DNA of 64,000 bases from Niallia nealsonii (GCF_002835805.1 NZ_PISE01000010.1:36933-100932), one strand, 5' to 3'. Shown: positions 45,913-54,947, numbered from the stretch's first letter. Notes: generated by a model from the letters alone, not told the origin. Numbers and translations: made by a program.

Positions 45913-47343
45913 ATGGAGTTGCAAGAAAAACATATTGTAGAAAATGACTTGGTTCAAAAGGATTTTGGTTATGAAAAAGAATTGAAAGGATCCATGAATG
46001 TGGTTCAGCTTACAGCTTTTGGCTTGAATTATATGCTGCCATTGGCGCCGGCCGTCATTTTTGGAGTCCTTTTATCTACATCTGGAGGAACGGTTGCTCT
46101 TCCTTTTTTATTTGCTGGAATTGCAATGCTTCTTACAGGATTCAGTTATGCGACAATGGTAAGGAATTTTCCTCTAGCAGGTTCTGTTTACAGTTATGTG
46201 GGAAGAGGATGGAATCCCCATTTTGGTTTTTTAGCGGGCTGGGTCGTAACGCTAGATTATGTGCTGATCCCAACAATCACTTCTGTAAGTGCAGCATATC
46301 TTGTCCAAGAATATTTTCCTAATGTTCCCTTTTGGATATTATTAGGGATATTTTCCGTAGGTATTGGCTTATTGAATTTATTTGGAATTGAATTAATGTC
46401 AAAAATGGGCCTGTGGTTCTTAATATTAGGAGAATTCGTAGTGTGGAGCTGCATATTAGTTTGGGGAAAAGCAGTATATTCAGATGGTGTCGGGGTTGGA
46501 GCGCTTTTAAGTACACAGCCTTTTCAGTTTGATAGTATGTCAGGATTGCTTGGTGCCACGTCGCTTGCTGTTTTGAGTTTCTTAGGATTTGATGCGATCA
46601 CAACATTGGCTGAAGAAACGCGCAATCCAAAAAGAGATATTCCTAAAGCGATCTTTATGTGTATCGGGATAGGTTTAGTGACAATGGTTGTATGCAGTTA
46701 TGTTGCCATGCTTGTTATTCCTGATTGGAGAAATCATATTGCGGATGAAAACTGGATGAATACCGTTTTATACCAAGTTTCAGTTATAACAGGTGGAGAA
46801 GGATTTGCTTTGTTTTATACGGCAGGATTCTTAAGTTCGTTGGCTATCTTCAATTTAGTCGCAACTGCGGCTGGTGCTAGGCTGCTTTATGGGATGGGAA
46901 GAGACGGTCTTCTGCCAAAGGGGATATTTGCTGCAATAAACAAACGATTTAAAACTCCTCATTTTAATATCATTATCATAGTAGCAATTGAGTTTATCTT
47001 AGGAAATACAGTGGATTTAGGCACCATTTCTAACTTAGTTAACTATGGAGCGTTTTTTGGATTTGCAGCACTGAATTTATCTGTTATATGGCTATATTAT
47101 GTAAAGAAAAAAGGAGAAGCTCCGTTAAGTTTAAATTACGAAAAAAATTGGAAACCAGCAGGGTGGCGACATTTCCGCTATTTGGCACTCCCGCTGCTAG
47201 GCTTTATTGTTATTGCATATGTATGGTCTGGGATGGATCGATTGGCAATAATTCTGGGAACAGTTTGGCTGATTATGGGAATTGCGTTTTTAGCAGCAAG
47301 AACAAGTGGATTTAAGAAGCTGCCGCCGCAGTTGGAACATTAA
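45913..47343 (+). CDS. APC family amino acid/polyamine permease
   Basis: A 476-residue transporter with 12 helices. ELKGSMNVVQLTAFGLNYMLPLAPAVIFG, the SFLGFDAITTLAEETRNPKRDIP stretch and LLYGMGRDGLLP are APC family marks (helix 6 and loop 8). I start it at 45913, with AGGAGGAATTTT before ATG; the upstream in-frame ATG at 45877 has no ribosome site. Next to a copper amine oxidase it likely imports the amine or amino-acid substrate. Confidence 0.9.
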   Translation: MELQEKHIVENDLVQKDFGYEKELKGSMNVVQLTAFGLNYMLPLAPAVIFGVLLSTSGGTVALPFLFAGIAMLLTGFSYATMVRNFPLAGSVYSYVGRGWNPHFGFLAGWVVTLDYVLIPTITSVSAAYLVQEYFPNVPFWILLGIFSVGIGLLNLFGIELMSKMGLWFLILGEFVVWSCILVWGKAVYSDGVGVGALLSTQPFQFDSMSGLLGATSLAVLSFLGFDAITTLAEETRNPKRDIPKAIFMCIGIGLVTMVVCSYVAMLVIPDWRNHIADENWMNTVLYQVSVITGGEGFALFYTAGFLSSLAIFNLVATAAGARLLYGMGRDGLLPKGIFAAINKRFKTPHFNIIIIVAIEFILGNTVDLGTISNLVNYGAFFGFAALNLSVIWLYYVKKKGEAPLSLNYEKNWKPAGWRHFRYLALPLLGFIVIAYVWSGMDRLAIILGTVWLIMGIAFLAARTSGFKKLPPQLEH

Positions 47344-47375
47344 GGGCAAGTATTTGAAATGCCGAAGCCGAATTA

Positions 47376-47416
47376 AGCTCTAACCATAGAATTATTCTCT
47401 GGTTAGAGTTTTTTTG
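47376..47416 (+). terminator. Terminator after the APC permease gene
   Basis: CTCTAACCA (47378-47386) pairs with TGGTTAGAG (47400-47408), followed by T7. Confidence 0.85.
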
Positions 47417-47844
47417 TTATTTTCCTTAGGCACCCCGGGGGATAATAATATAGAGGCAGTTTAATCCACTTTTTCGCTTACATTAAACCTTTTAATGCAG
47501 TGCTGGATTTTATTTTTTTCAGCATGAAATGGATAAATAATGAGCTGGAATCATTGCGGACGCTGCCCAGCAAAGGATTGCCGCTTATTACAAAAAATGC
47601 TGGATTATTGCTTTGGGTAAAAAAGGAAAAGGTTATTATTGGCATAATAAAAAGTAGACCATCATAAACGTATATTCCTTTCCAAAAAAGAGCATATTTT
47701 CCTTAGGGCAAATTTTTCGGCTGTATCTTAAACTGTTTTCCTTTTGCTTGAAGTGTGATAGGTTGCAACACTGTTTCTCTAGACCCACCATAATGGATTC
47801 TGTTAAGATACTAAGGTGATTTTTTTAGAGGGGAAGTTATTGTT
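47417..47844. other. Gap of about 430 bp without a recognised gene
   Basis: It contains the motif CCCCGGGG (47433-47440), rare in this AT-rich DNA, a repeated TTTCCTTAGG (47421-47430 and 47698-47707), and an open 47-codon frame 47524-47667 beginning Met-Lys-Trp with no ribosome site. I see no known riboswitch, tRNA or transposon end. It may be the remains of a decayed gene. Confidence 0.4.
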
Positions 47845-48732
47845 TTGACAACGAGAGAGTCTTTGGCGAAAAAAGTCGCTTGGATAAGTGTAATAAGCAA
47901 TATTATATTAACGTTAGGGAAACTAATAGTTGGATCGTCTGCAAACAGTGATGCAGTATTTGCAGATGGTATTCACTCGGCTGCGGATGTATTCGCATCT
48001 GTGATTGTTCTGCTTGTGATAAGGATTGCCAATAAGCCGGCAGATGATGAACATCCATATGGACATGGGAAAGCGGAAATAATTGTATCGGGAATTGTTG
48101 GTCTTGTATTATTAGTTGTTTCTTTGTATGTCGTTTACGAAGCGATTGTTGGCTTTTTTCATCCTGTTTCTTCACCGAATATACTTGCAATGTGGATTGC
48201 CATTATTTCTTATGGAGCAAAAGAATTTTTGTATAGATATTCGATGAGAATTGCCAAGGAACAAAACAGCAAAGCGATTGAAGCGATCGCGTTTGACCAT
48301 AAAGCGGATATTGTGGCATCTTTAGCAGCTGCAATAGGGGTGTTGCTATCTATACTTGGAGCGAAATTTAATATTGGTTTTCTATTGTTTGGAGATAAAG
48401 TAGCAAGTATAATTGTTGCTTATTTGATCTTTAAAATAGCAAAAGAAATGTTGGGAGAAGCATTTGATATTTTATTAGAGCGGAATATTAATGCAGAATT
48501 GCTCCTTGATTATACGAATATCATTTCGAGCTTTTCTGAAGTAAAACGAATTGACAGACTAAGAGCGAGAGAGCATGGACATTATGTGCTTGTCGATCTG
48601 CGGATATCTATCGATTATGATAAAACAATTAAAGAAGGGCATGACCTTTCTCGGGAAATAAAAAATAAGTTAATGAAGAAACACGATAATATTGAAGAAG
48701 TATTGATTCATTTGAATCCGTATTATGAGTAA
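47845..48732 (+). CDS. Cation diffusion facilitator (CDF) family metal exporter
   Basis: A 295-residue CDF protein with six helices in about residues 10-200 and a cytoplasmic C-terminal domain. The motif SDAVFADGIHSAADVFAS (helix 2) and FDHKADIVASLAA (helix 5) supply the Asp/His metal site; DDEHPYGHGKAEII is the conserved loop. DxxxD-type CDF proteins export manganese, zinc or iron. Start TTG lies after GAGGGGAAG with an 11-bp spacing. It is monocistronic. Confidence 0.92.
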   Translation: MTTRESLAKKVAWISVISNIILTLGKLIVGSSANSDAVFADGIHSAADVFASVIVLLVIRIANKPADDEHPYGHGKAEIIVSGIVGLVLLVVSLYVVYEAIVGFFHPVSSPNILAMWIAIISYGAKEFLYRYSMRIAKEQNSKAIEAIAFDHKADIVASLAAAIGVLLSILGAKFNIGFLLFGDKVASIIVAYLIFKIAKEMLGEAFDILLERNINAELLLDYTNIISSFSEVKRIDRLRAREHGHYVLVDLRISIDYDKTIKEGHDLSREIKNKLMKKHDNIEEVLIHLNPYYE

Positions 48733-48805
48733 AAGTAAAAAAAGGAGACTTTGTTTGATGAAAGTCTTCTTTTTAATTTGATCTAAATTCAATAAGTTTG
48801 TTTAT

Positions 48806-49360
48806 TTAAGCTGGATAATAAATCGTCATGCTTAATCGAGTCAGAGACTCTCCAAAGTTATGGTATGCATGAGGTTTATCTGCTTTAAATGTAATGGAAT
48901 CGCCGCTTTTTAATGTGTATTCTTCACTATTGACGCGAATGGTTAATTCTCCATCAAAGACGATGATAAATTCCTCTGTACCCTCCCGATGTGGATTTGC
49001 ATTAAGAAACCCGCCTTTTTCAATTTCAACAGAATACATTTCACAGCGTCTATCCTCATGGAAAGGGAAGTATGGATACACACGATATTTTCCGTTATCC
49101 GCTGTTAAAGCTTGCACGTCCCCTCTTACTATAAGTTTTGCATCTGGCTTTGGATTATTTATTAAGGTGGTAAAAGAGATTTTTAAGCCATTGGCAATTT
49201 TCCAGATGGTTGTAATGGTAGGACTGGATTCCCCTCTTTCGATTTGGCCGATCATTGTTTTGCTTACTCCGGTCAATTCAGCGACTCGTTCTAAACTTAA
49301 TTTATTGATTTCCCTAAAAGACTTTAAGTTTCTTCCGATAATCCTATTTATTTCTTCCAC
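48806..49360 (-). CDS. XRE family regulator with C-terminal cupin domain
   Basis: A 184-residue regulator. Residues 1-65 form the HTH_3 domain (IGRNLKSFREINKLSLERVAELTGVSKTMIGQIERGESSPTITTIWKIA). Residues about 110-180 form a cupin domain with GTEEFIIVFDGELTIRVN and SGDSITFKADKPHAYHN. It probably senses an amino-acid-like ligand and controls the divergent LysE-type exporter; the 109-bp gap between them holds a palindrome and direct repeats. Confidence 0.92.
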   Translation of the reverse strand: MEEINRIIGRNLKSFREINKLSLERVAELTGVSKTMIGQIERGESSPTITTIWKIANGLKISFTTLINNPKPDAKLIVRGDVQALTADNGKYRVYPYFPFHEDRRCEMYSVEIEKGGFLNANPHREGTEEFIIVFDGELTIRVNSEEYTLKSGDSITFKADKPHAYHNFGESLTRLSMTIYYPA

Positions 49361-49383
49361 TATAAAAACTCCTTATGGACAAT

Positions 49384-49436
49384 ATAAAGTTTATTTTGTA
49401 CAATATAACGTATATGCGTTATAACGTTTATTTTGG
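49384..49436. promoter_or_regulatory. Operator-like repeats in the XRE-cupin/LysE divergent region
   Basis: TATAAAGTTTATTTTG (49385-49400) and TATAACGTTTATTTTG (49420-49435) are direct repeats differing at one base. Between them ATAACGTATATGCGTTAT (49405-49422) is a palindrome with one imperfect pair. All three sit in the 109 bp between the divergent genes and are the likely binding site of the XRE-cupin protein. Confidence 0.5.
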
Positions 49437-49469
49437 TCATTATATCATATTGTGAGTAAGGGGTGCAAA

Positions 49470-50054
49470 ATGCCGATAGTATCTTTTTTGCTTTATGTGT
49501 TTATTACTAGTTTTACTCCAGGTCCCAATAATTTAATGGCGATGCTTTCTGCAAATAAGTATGGTTTTAAGGGAACATTAAGATTTTGCCTAGGAGTAGG
49601 TGCAGGATTTTTTGTTATCATTTTAAGCAGCAGCTATTTTAATCTTCTGCTTAAAAATTTCATTCCGAAAATTCAATTTTTTATGTCTATACTTGGTGCT
49701 GTTTATATGCTGTATTTAGCATATAAAATATTAAAAAGCAATCATAAGCAAGAAAGTGATGAAGGGAATGATAGGAATGGATTTTTATCTGGAATGTTTT
49801 TGCAGTTTATTAATCCGAAAGGGATTTTATATGGAATTACAGTAGTATCTACATTTATTCTTCCGTTTTACCATTCTAATTTCAGTTTTTTACTTTTTGC
49901 AGTTCTATTAGCTTTTGTTGGATTTATGTCAACGATGTGCTGGAGTTTGTTTGGTTCCTTATTTCAAAGTTTTCTTGCAAAGTACCCGCTCCAGTTTAAT
50001 ATGGTGATGACATTGTTACTAGTGTATAGTGCCGTATCTATTCTTGTTGAATAG
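49470..50054 (+). CDS. LysE family exporter
   Basis: A 194-residue LysE/RhtB-family membrane protein with about six helices. The N-terminal FITSFTPGPNNLMAM is the family mark, followed by GFLSGMFLQFINPKGILYGIT. These proteins export amino acids or their derivatives. I start it at 49470, where AAGGGGTGCAAA precedes ATG; the in-frame GTG at 49452 lies before that site. It is controlled, by position, by the divergent XRE-cupin gene. Confidence 0.9.
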   Translation: MPIVSFLLYVFITSFTPGPNNLMAMLSANKYGFKGTLRFCLGVGAGFFVIILSSSYFNLLLKNFIPKIQFFMSILGAVYMLYLAYKILKSNHKQESDEGNDRNGFLSGMFLQFINPKGILYGITVVSTFILPFYHSNFSFLLFAVLLAFVGFMSTMCWSLFGSLFQSFLAKYPLQFNMVMTLLLVYSAVSILVE

Positions 50055-50147
50055 ATAGAGAATGCAACGTGTTTCCAGAATGCTCTGGAAACACGTTTTT
50101 TTAATAAATAATAATTCAGAAAATAATTAAAAAATAATTTTTTGTCA

Positions 50148-50176
50148 TTGACACAAAGAAAAATACGTTATATTAT
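50148..50176 (+). promoter_or_regulatory. Strong sigma-A promoter of glnK-amt
   Basis: TTGACA (50148-50153), a 17-bp spacer, TATTAT (50171-50176). The expected start point is about 50183. Confidence 0.7.
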
Positions 50177-50187
50177 TTAACTTATTA

Positions 50188-50204
50188 TGTGAGAAAATCT
50201 AACA
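50188..50204. promoter_or_regulatory. Perfect GlnR/TnrA box downstream of the glnK promoter
   Basis: TGTGAGAAAATCTAACA fits the consensus TGTNANAWWWTMTNACA at all fixed positions. It lies just downstream of the expected start point, a layout that suits repression rather than the upstream position used by TnrA for activation. Confidence 0.75.
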
Positions 50205-50230
50205 AGTTAATAAGACTAGGTGAATTATAT

Positions 50231-50590
50231 ATGAAAAAAATTGAAGCAATTATTCGACCTGAAAGACTTACACAGACAATTAAAGGGTTAAAGAACATTG
50301 GAATAACCGGTTTTACTGTATCTCAAGTGGTTGGCAGAGGAAAACAAAAGGATACGCAAGGTGTTTATCGGGGAAAAAACTATAAAGTAACATTGCATCC
50401 GAAAGTAAAATTAGAAATTGTCTTATCAGATTATATGGTAGAACGTACTATTAAGGAAATTATTGCTTCTGCACAAACAGGGGAAGATGGCGATGGGAAA
50501 ATTTTTATTCATCCTATTTTGGAAGCTTATAATATTCGAACAGGCAAAACAGATTATGATATCGATGATCTAGCAAATAAGGAGAGCTAA
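50231..50590 (+). CDS. glnK: P-II nitrogen regulatory protein GlnK/NrgB
   Basis: A 119-residue P-II signal protein. The T-loop has GVYRGKNYKVTLHPK with Tyr-51, the classical modification position; the B-loop GEDGDGKIFIHPI is complete. It binds and controls the ammonium channel encoded by the next gene according to 2-oxoglutarate and ATP/ADP. I start it at 50231, with AGGTGAATTATAT before ATG; the GTG at 50189 lies inside the GlnR/TnrA box. In B. subtilis the order is channel first (nrgA-nrgB); here it is reversed. Confidence 0.94.
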   Translation: MKKIEAIIRPERLTQTIKGLKNIGITGFTVSQVVGRGKQKDTQGVYRGKNYKVTLHPKVKLEIVLSDYMVERTIKEIIASAQTGEDGDGKIFIHPILEAYNIRTGKTDYDIDDLANKES

Positions 50591-50595
50591 CTAAA

Positions 50596-51909
50596 ATGGA
50601 ACTAGTGTATTTAAATACAGTGTGGATTGTTATTGCTGCTGCAATGGTCTTACTTATGGAAGGCGGATTTAGTCTGCTTGAAGCTGGTTTTGTACGAACG
50701 AAAAATGCTGTGAATGTAACGATGAAGATCTTTGTTGATTTAACAGTAGGAGCTATCGCGTTTTGGATGATTGGTTTCGGCATTATGTATGGAAAAGATG
50801 CTTTTGGTTTTATTGGCACTTCTTTATTTGGCAATCCTGAGCATATTCAGCTTTCCATTGAATTGCCTAGTGCTGCATTTGTCCTTTTTCAAATGGGATT
50901 TGCGTTAGCCTGCATTTCCATTATATCTGGTGCAGTAGCAGAACGAATGAACTTTAAAGCATATATTGTTACAGCGGCAATTATATCCATTCTTATCTAT
51001 CCATTATCCGGGCATTGGATTTGGAGCAGCGAAGGATGGCTGAAAGGATTTGGGATGAAGGATTTTGCAGGTTCTGCAGCAATTCATGCTTTAGGAGGAT
51101 TTATTGCATTTGCAATGGCAAAAATGCTTGGGCCAAGAAAAGGAAGATTCAACTCCGATGGCAGCGCAAATGTCTTTGCACCAAGCAATATTCCGTTAGC
51201 TTCAGCAGGCGCCTTTATTTTATGGTTTGGCTGGTTCGGTTTTAATGCAGGAAGTACATTGGATGCTTCGAATGCTTCTTTAGCATCTATTGCCATTAAC
51301 ACTATGCTAGCAGGGGCAAGTGGCGGGACAGCAGCTTTATTTTTTACGATAAAAAAATTTGGAAAAGCGGACCCAAGCATGACCATTAATGGAGTCTTGT
51401 CTGGTCTTGTTGCAATAACAGCTGGCTGTGCATATGTATCACAGTGGAGTGCTATTATTATTGGGGCAGTCAGCGGCATTATTGTAATTCTAGCAACGCT
51501 GTTATTGGATAAACTAACAGTAGATGATCCAGTTGGAGCAGTTGCCGTTCATGGTTGTAATGGTGTATTTGGCACGATTGCAGTCGGATTGTTTGATGCA
51601 AAAGAGGGTTTATTTACAACAGGAGATGCATCCCTTTTATTTGTACAGCTTTTAGGTGCAGCTACAGTAGTGGTTTGGGGACTAGTCGGCGGTGTTTTCA
51701 TTGCAAAAGTATGTGAAAAAACAGTTGGATTCCGGGCAAGTGAACGGGAAGAAGAAGAAGGACTGGATATGTCTTATCACGGAATTCCTGCGTATAACGA
51801 ATTAGAACGATTCGCAGATCTTCCTGCAAGTCTGTATAACTTTGAAGAATCCACAGGAATTTCTGTTGCTCCAGACAGAGAGAAAGAAATTATTAGGGAA
51901 ATAGGTTAG
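50596..51909 (+). CDS. amt: Ammonium transporter Amt/NrgA
   Basis: A 437-residue ammonium channel with 11 helices. It begins with the hydrophobic NTVWIVIAAAMVLLMEGGFSLLEAGFVR, and the twin histidines of the pore lie in AIHALGGF and AVAVHGCNGVFG. It starts 5 bp after glnK after AAGGAGAGC. It takes up ammonium under nitrogen limitation and is gated by GlnK. The C-terminal tail from residue 395 is cytoplasmic. Confidence 0.96.
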   Translation: MELVYLNTVWIVIAAAMVLLMEGGFSLLEAGFVRTKNAVNVTMKIFVDLTVGAIAFWMIGFGIMYGKDAFGFIGTSLFGNPEHIQLSIELPSAAFVLFQMGFALACISIISGAVAERMNFKAYIVTAAIISILIYPLSGHWIWSSEGWLKGFGMKDFAGSAAIHALGGFIAFAMAKMLGPRKGRFNSDGSANVFAPSNIPLASAGAFILWFGWFGFNAGSTLDASNASLASIAINTMLAGASGGTAALFFTIKKFGKADPSMTINGVLSGLVAITAGCAYVSQWSAIIIGAVSGIIVILATLLLDKLTVDDPVGAVAVHGCNGVFGTIAVGLFDAKEGLFTTGDASLLFVQLLGAATVVVWGLVGGVFIAKVCEKTVGFRASEREEEEGLDMSYHGIPAYNELERFADLPASLYNFEESTGISVAPDREKEIIREIG

Positions 51910-51950
51910 CAAAAAGAAAAAACAAGCATAAATAAAGTATATTAATTTGG

Positions 51951-51983
51951 ACTTCTGTGTTTAATAAACGGAGGTTTTTTTTT
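51951..51983 (+). terminator. Terminator after amt
   Basis: ACTTCTG (51951-51957) pairs with CGGAGGT (51969-51975, G-U allowed) followed by T9. Confidence 0.75.
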
Positions 51984-52052
51984 GCTTAAAAGAAAGGCTA
52001 TGTAAGGGAGAAATTTATATAAATGTATATCAGTTTGGAAAAAGAAGAAAAT

Positions 52053-52076
52053 AAAAAATAAAGATCTTTATTTTTT
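52053..52076. other. 24-bp perfect AT palindrome upstream of the GGDEF-EAL gene
   Basis: The half-site AAAAAATAAAGA (52053-52064) is followed directly by its exact complement (52065-52076). It could be a weak terminator or cruciform site. The rest of this 234-bp gap holds no gene. Confidence 0.45.
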
Positions 52077-52217
52077 AAGTAAGCTATTAATTTTTATGTA
52101 AGATTGCGGCATTTTAAATTCATTAGAAAAGAATAAAAAGCAGTAGGTAGACTGAAATTATAACGAATGCTGCTTGATATATAAATTTAGACAATACTGA
52201 TGAATGAAAGGAAGTGG

Positions 52218-54470
52218 TTGGCAGGAATGTGGAGAAATTGGGAAGCGGCTCAAAAAATTGCATGGCGTTTTGTTCTTTTATACATAGTTATCAGCATTTC
52301 ATGGCTTTTAATATCAGATTGGCTGTTACAAGATCACCTGCAGAACGCGAAATGGATAAGTACTGTAAAGGGTGGTCTATTTATAGTACTAAGCGCTTTA
52401 TTGTACTACAAATTAATTCAAAGAATGATTAAAGATACAATAGAAAATGAAGCAAATTACCGTCTTATTGTTGAAAATGTGTCTGATTTGATTGTTGTAG
52501 CCGATAGAGATGGATATATCAAATATGCTTCTCCCTCCCATGAAAGATTATTAGGACACAGATCTGAAGAATACGAAGGAAAAGAACTATTTGATTTTAT
52601 ACAAACGGAAGATACGTTTAAAATGCAGGACTGGTTTCAGAATGAAATAATGCTTAAAAAAGAGATTGAAGTAGAATATTATTTAAAAAGTAAAGAAGGT
52701 AATCAAGTTTTAGTGGAAGGCAAAGTGGTTCCTGTTGCTTCAGGAAATGGTAAAGTTGAAAAAATGGTTCTGCTTGCTCATGATATTACAAAACGGAAAC
52801 AGTTTGAAAAACAGCTAATAGAAAGTGAAGAGCGTTATCGGAAACTAGTGGAATATTCTCCCGAGACAATATTTATACATATTGATGGGAAAATTGTTTA
52901 TGTGAATAACGCAGGTCTGCGCTTAGCTGGGGTTCAATATATAGAGGAAGTTGTGGGGAAAAATATTCTTGATTTTGTGTCTTCTGAAGACTTGAATTAT
53001 GTTGAAAATCAAATAAGGAAAGTCGAGGAAACTGGTAAAACAAAGCTGCATGATTACCAAATCAATCGAATGGATGGAACACGATTATTTGTAGAAGCAT
53101 TGGCATTTCAAACAACTTATCAAGAAAACAAAGCTGTACAAGTTATTATAAGAGATATCACAGAACGAAAAAGGGCAGAGGAGAAAGTCCGTTACCTGGC
53201 TTACTATGATTCTCTGACAGGGTTGCCAAACCGAAATCTTTTATTTGATTATCTTAATGAATTGTTAATTGCTATTAAAAAAGAAAAACAAACACTGGCT
53301 GTTATGTTTTTAGATTTAGATCGTTTTAAAATGATAAATGATACATTAGGACATAGTTATGGAGATTTTTTATTACAGCAAGTAGCTTCAAGATTAAAAG
53401 CGTGTCTGCCTAAAGGTTCCATGCTTGCACGTTATGGCGGAGATGAGTATATTATTGTTTTGCAAGAAAAAAAACTTGAAGCAATTTCAAGATTATCGGA
53501 TCAAATTATTGATAAATTAGCAGAGCCATTTTTTCTTTCTGATAGACAAATGTTTATTTCACCAAGCATAGGAATAAGTATATATCCAAAAAATGGGGAT
53601 GTAGCGGAGGAATTGATTAAAAATGCCGATGCTGCCATGTATCTTGCCAAAGAAAAAGGGAAAAATACTTATCAATTTTATACATCGTCCTTAAATAGTA
53701 TGGATAGTTGCAAACTCGAGCTGGAAAATGGACTGAGAAATGCCATAAAAAATGAGGAATTTACTCTTTATTATCAACCTCAAGTTGACCTGAATACAAA
53801 TAAAATCATTGGTTTAGAGGCCCTAATCCGTTGGAAGCATCCTAAATATGGTTTTGTTTCTCCGGCAGAATTTATTCCTATTGCTGAAGAGACGGGACTT
53901 ATTGTTGCTATTGGAAAATGGGTTCTTGAAACAGCTTGCAATCAACATAAACAATGGGAAGAAAAAGGATTTTCTCCAATGCGTATAGCTGTAAATGTTT
54001 CCGCTCTGCAATTTCGCCATAAAGACTTTGCAAAAACAATTGAACAAATAATAAGTAATACAAAGTGTAGAGCAAGTTACCTGGAACTGGAAATAACGGA
54101 AAGCGTTATGCAGCATTTAGGAGAGACCACCACTATTATGAATGAATTAAAGGAACTTGGTGTAAACCTCTCTATTGATGATTTTGGCACCGGCTATTCC
54201 TCATTAAATTATTTAAGGCATTTTCCTATTAATACATTAAAAATTGATAAGTCTTTTGTTGATGAAATAAATAATGGCAAGAACGGTGAAATAATAGTAA
54301 AAGTAATTATTGATTTAGGCAATCGTTTAGGCTTTCAAGTCATTGCAGAAGGTATAGAAAATAAACAACAAGCAATTTTTTTAAAACAAAATAATTGTCA
54401 TATAGGGCAGGGGGACTTCTTTAGCCAACCTTTGCCTGCTGAAAAAATGGAAAGGCTGTTTTCAGAATAA
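52218..54470 (+). CDS. Membrane PAS-GGDEF-EAL protein (cyclic di-GMP turnover)
   Basis: A 750-residue protein. Two N-terminal helices (about residues 15-35 and 50-70) are followed by two PAS domains (near 80-195 and 200-325), a GGDEF domain (330-495) and an EAL domain (505-750). The diguanylate cyclase motif reads GGDEY rather than GGDEF, which is a common active form. The phosphodiesterase motif EAL in GLEALIRWKHP, and the later DDFGTGYSSL, are intact. It could make or break cyclic di-GMP. I place the start at TTG 52218, 5 bp after AAAGGA; ATG at 52200 has no such site, ATG at 52227 is also possible. Confidence 0.88.
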   Translation: MAGMWRNWEAAQKIAWRFVLLYIVISISWLLISDWLLQDHLQNAKWISTVKGGLFIVLSALLYYKLIQRMIKDTIENEANYRLIVENVSDLIVVADRDGYIKYASPSHERLLGHRSEEYEGKELFDFIQTEDTFKMQDWFQNEIMLKKEIEVEYYLKSKEGNQVLVEGKVVPVASGNGKVEKMVLLAHDITKRKQFEKQLIESEERYRKLVEYSPETIFIHIDGKIVYVNNAGLRLAGVQYIEEVVGKNILDFVSSEDLNYVENQIRKVEETGKTKLHDYQINRMDGTRLFVEALAFQTTYQENKAVQVIIRDITERKRAEEKVRYLAYYDSLTGLPNRNLLFDYLNELLIAIKKEKQTLAVMFLDLDRFKMINDTLGHSYGDFLLQQVASRLKACLPKGSMLARYGGDEYIIVLQEKKLEAISRLSDQIIDKLAEPFFLSDRQMFISPSIGISIYPKNGDVAEELIKNADAAMYLAKEKGKNTYQFYTSSLNSMDSCKLELENGLRNAIKNEEFTLYYQPQVDLNTNKIIGLEALIRWKHPKYGFVSPAEFIPIAEETGLIVAIGKWVLETACNQHKQWEEKGFSPMRIAVNVSALQFRHKDFAKTIEQIISNTKCRASYLELEITESVMQHLGETTTIMNELKELGVNLSIDDFGTGYSSLNYLRHFPINTLKIDKSFVDEINNGKNGEIIVKVIIDLGNRLGFQVIAEGIENKQQAIFLKQNNCHIGQGDFFSQPLPAEKMERLFSE

Positions 54471-54476
54471 AAACCA

Positions 54477-54516
54477 GTCAAAAAGATCCTAGAGACCCAT
54501 TTAGGATCTTTTTGAC
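54477..54516. terminator. Terminator after the GGDEF-EAL gene
   Basis: A 15-bp perfect inverted repeat, GTCAAAAAGATCCTA at 54477-54491 and its complement at 54502-54516, with a T-rich descending arm. Confidence 0.8.
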
Positions 54517-54598
54517 TTCTTTATTGGTTTATTGAAAAAATCCTTAGCTTTATTTAATAGTAATTTTAAATTTTCTCTTTATAAACTTTAATCCTCTA

Positions 54599-54823
54599 TT
54601 AAAAAGCTGCAGCTGCTATTTTAATAGATTGTGCTGGACAGCTTTCTTGTGCTTCTTTTAAATCTTCAAAAAGATCTTCATCTACAGATATACTTCCTGT
54701 ATTTTGATCTATTATTACTTCAGCTTTGCCATCATCATCAAAATCAAAGATATCTGGTGCAATTGCTCCACATGCTGCACAAGCGGTACAGGAATCTTTA
54801 TCCACTATTGTATATGCTGCCAT
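54599..54823 (-). CDS. fer: Ferredoxin, single 4Fe-4S cluster
   Basis: A 74-residue acidic ferredoxin, close to Bacillus Fer. The cluster ligands are Cys-12, Cys-15, Cys-18 (CTACAAC) and Cys-62 (ESCPAQ). The N terminus AAYTIVDKDSC and the DIFDFDDDGKAEV stretch match the family. It carries electrons in the cytoplasm; it may feed the Rieske oxygenase at 40430 but there is no operon link. On the minus strand AAAGGAGATGTTTAA precedes the ATG. Confidence 0.94.
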   Translation of the reverse strand: MAAYTIVDKDSCTACAACGAIAPDIFDFDDDGKAEVIIDQNTGSISVDEDLFEDLKEAQESCPAQSIKIAAAAF

Positions 54824-54947
54824 TTAAACATCTCCTTTGAGTTTATAGTAAGTTATTCTTATTTTAACTCTAAAATTCTTTTTTTTATTGGAAGACTTTG
54901 AATGTTTTTTGACAAATAAAAACATTCTGTTATTTGTTAAAAGAAGT

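Noticed and set aside
47417..47844. Manganese (yybP-ykoY) riboswitch before the CDF gene
   Set aside because: I looked for its conserved loop sequences and did not find them.
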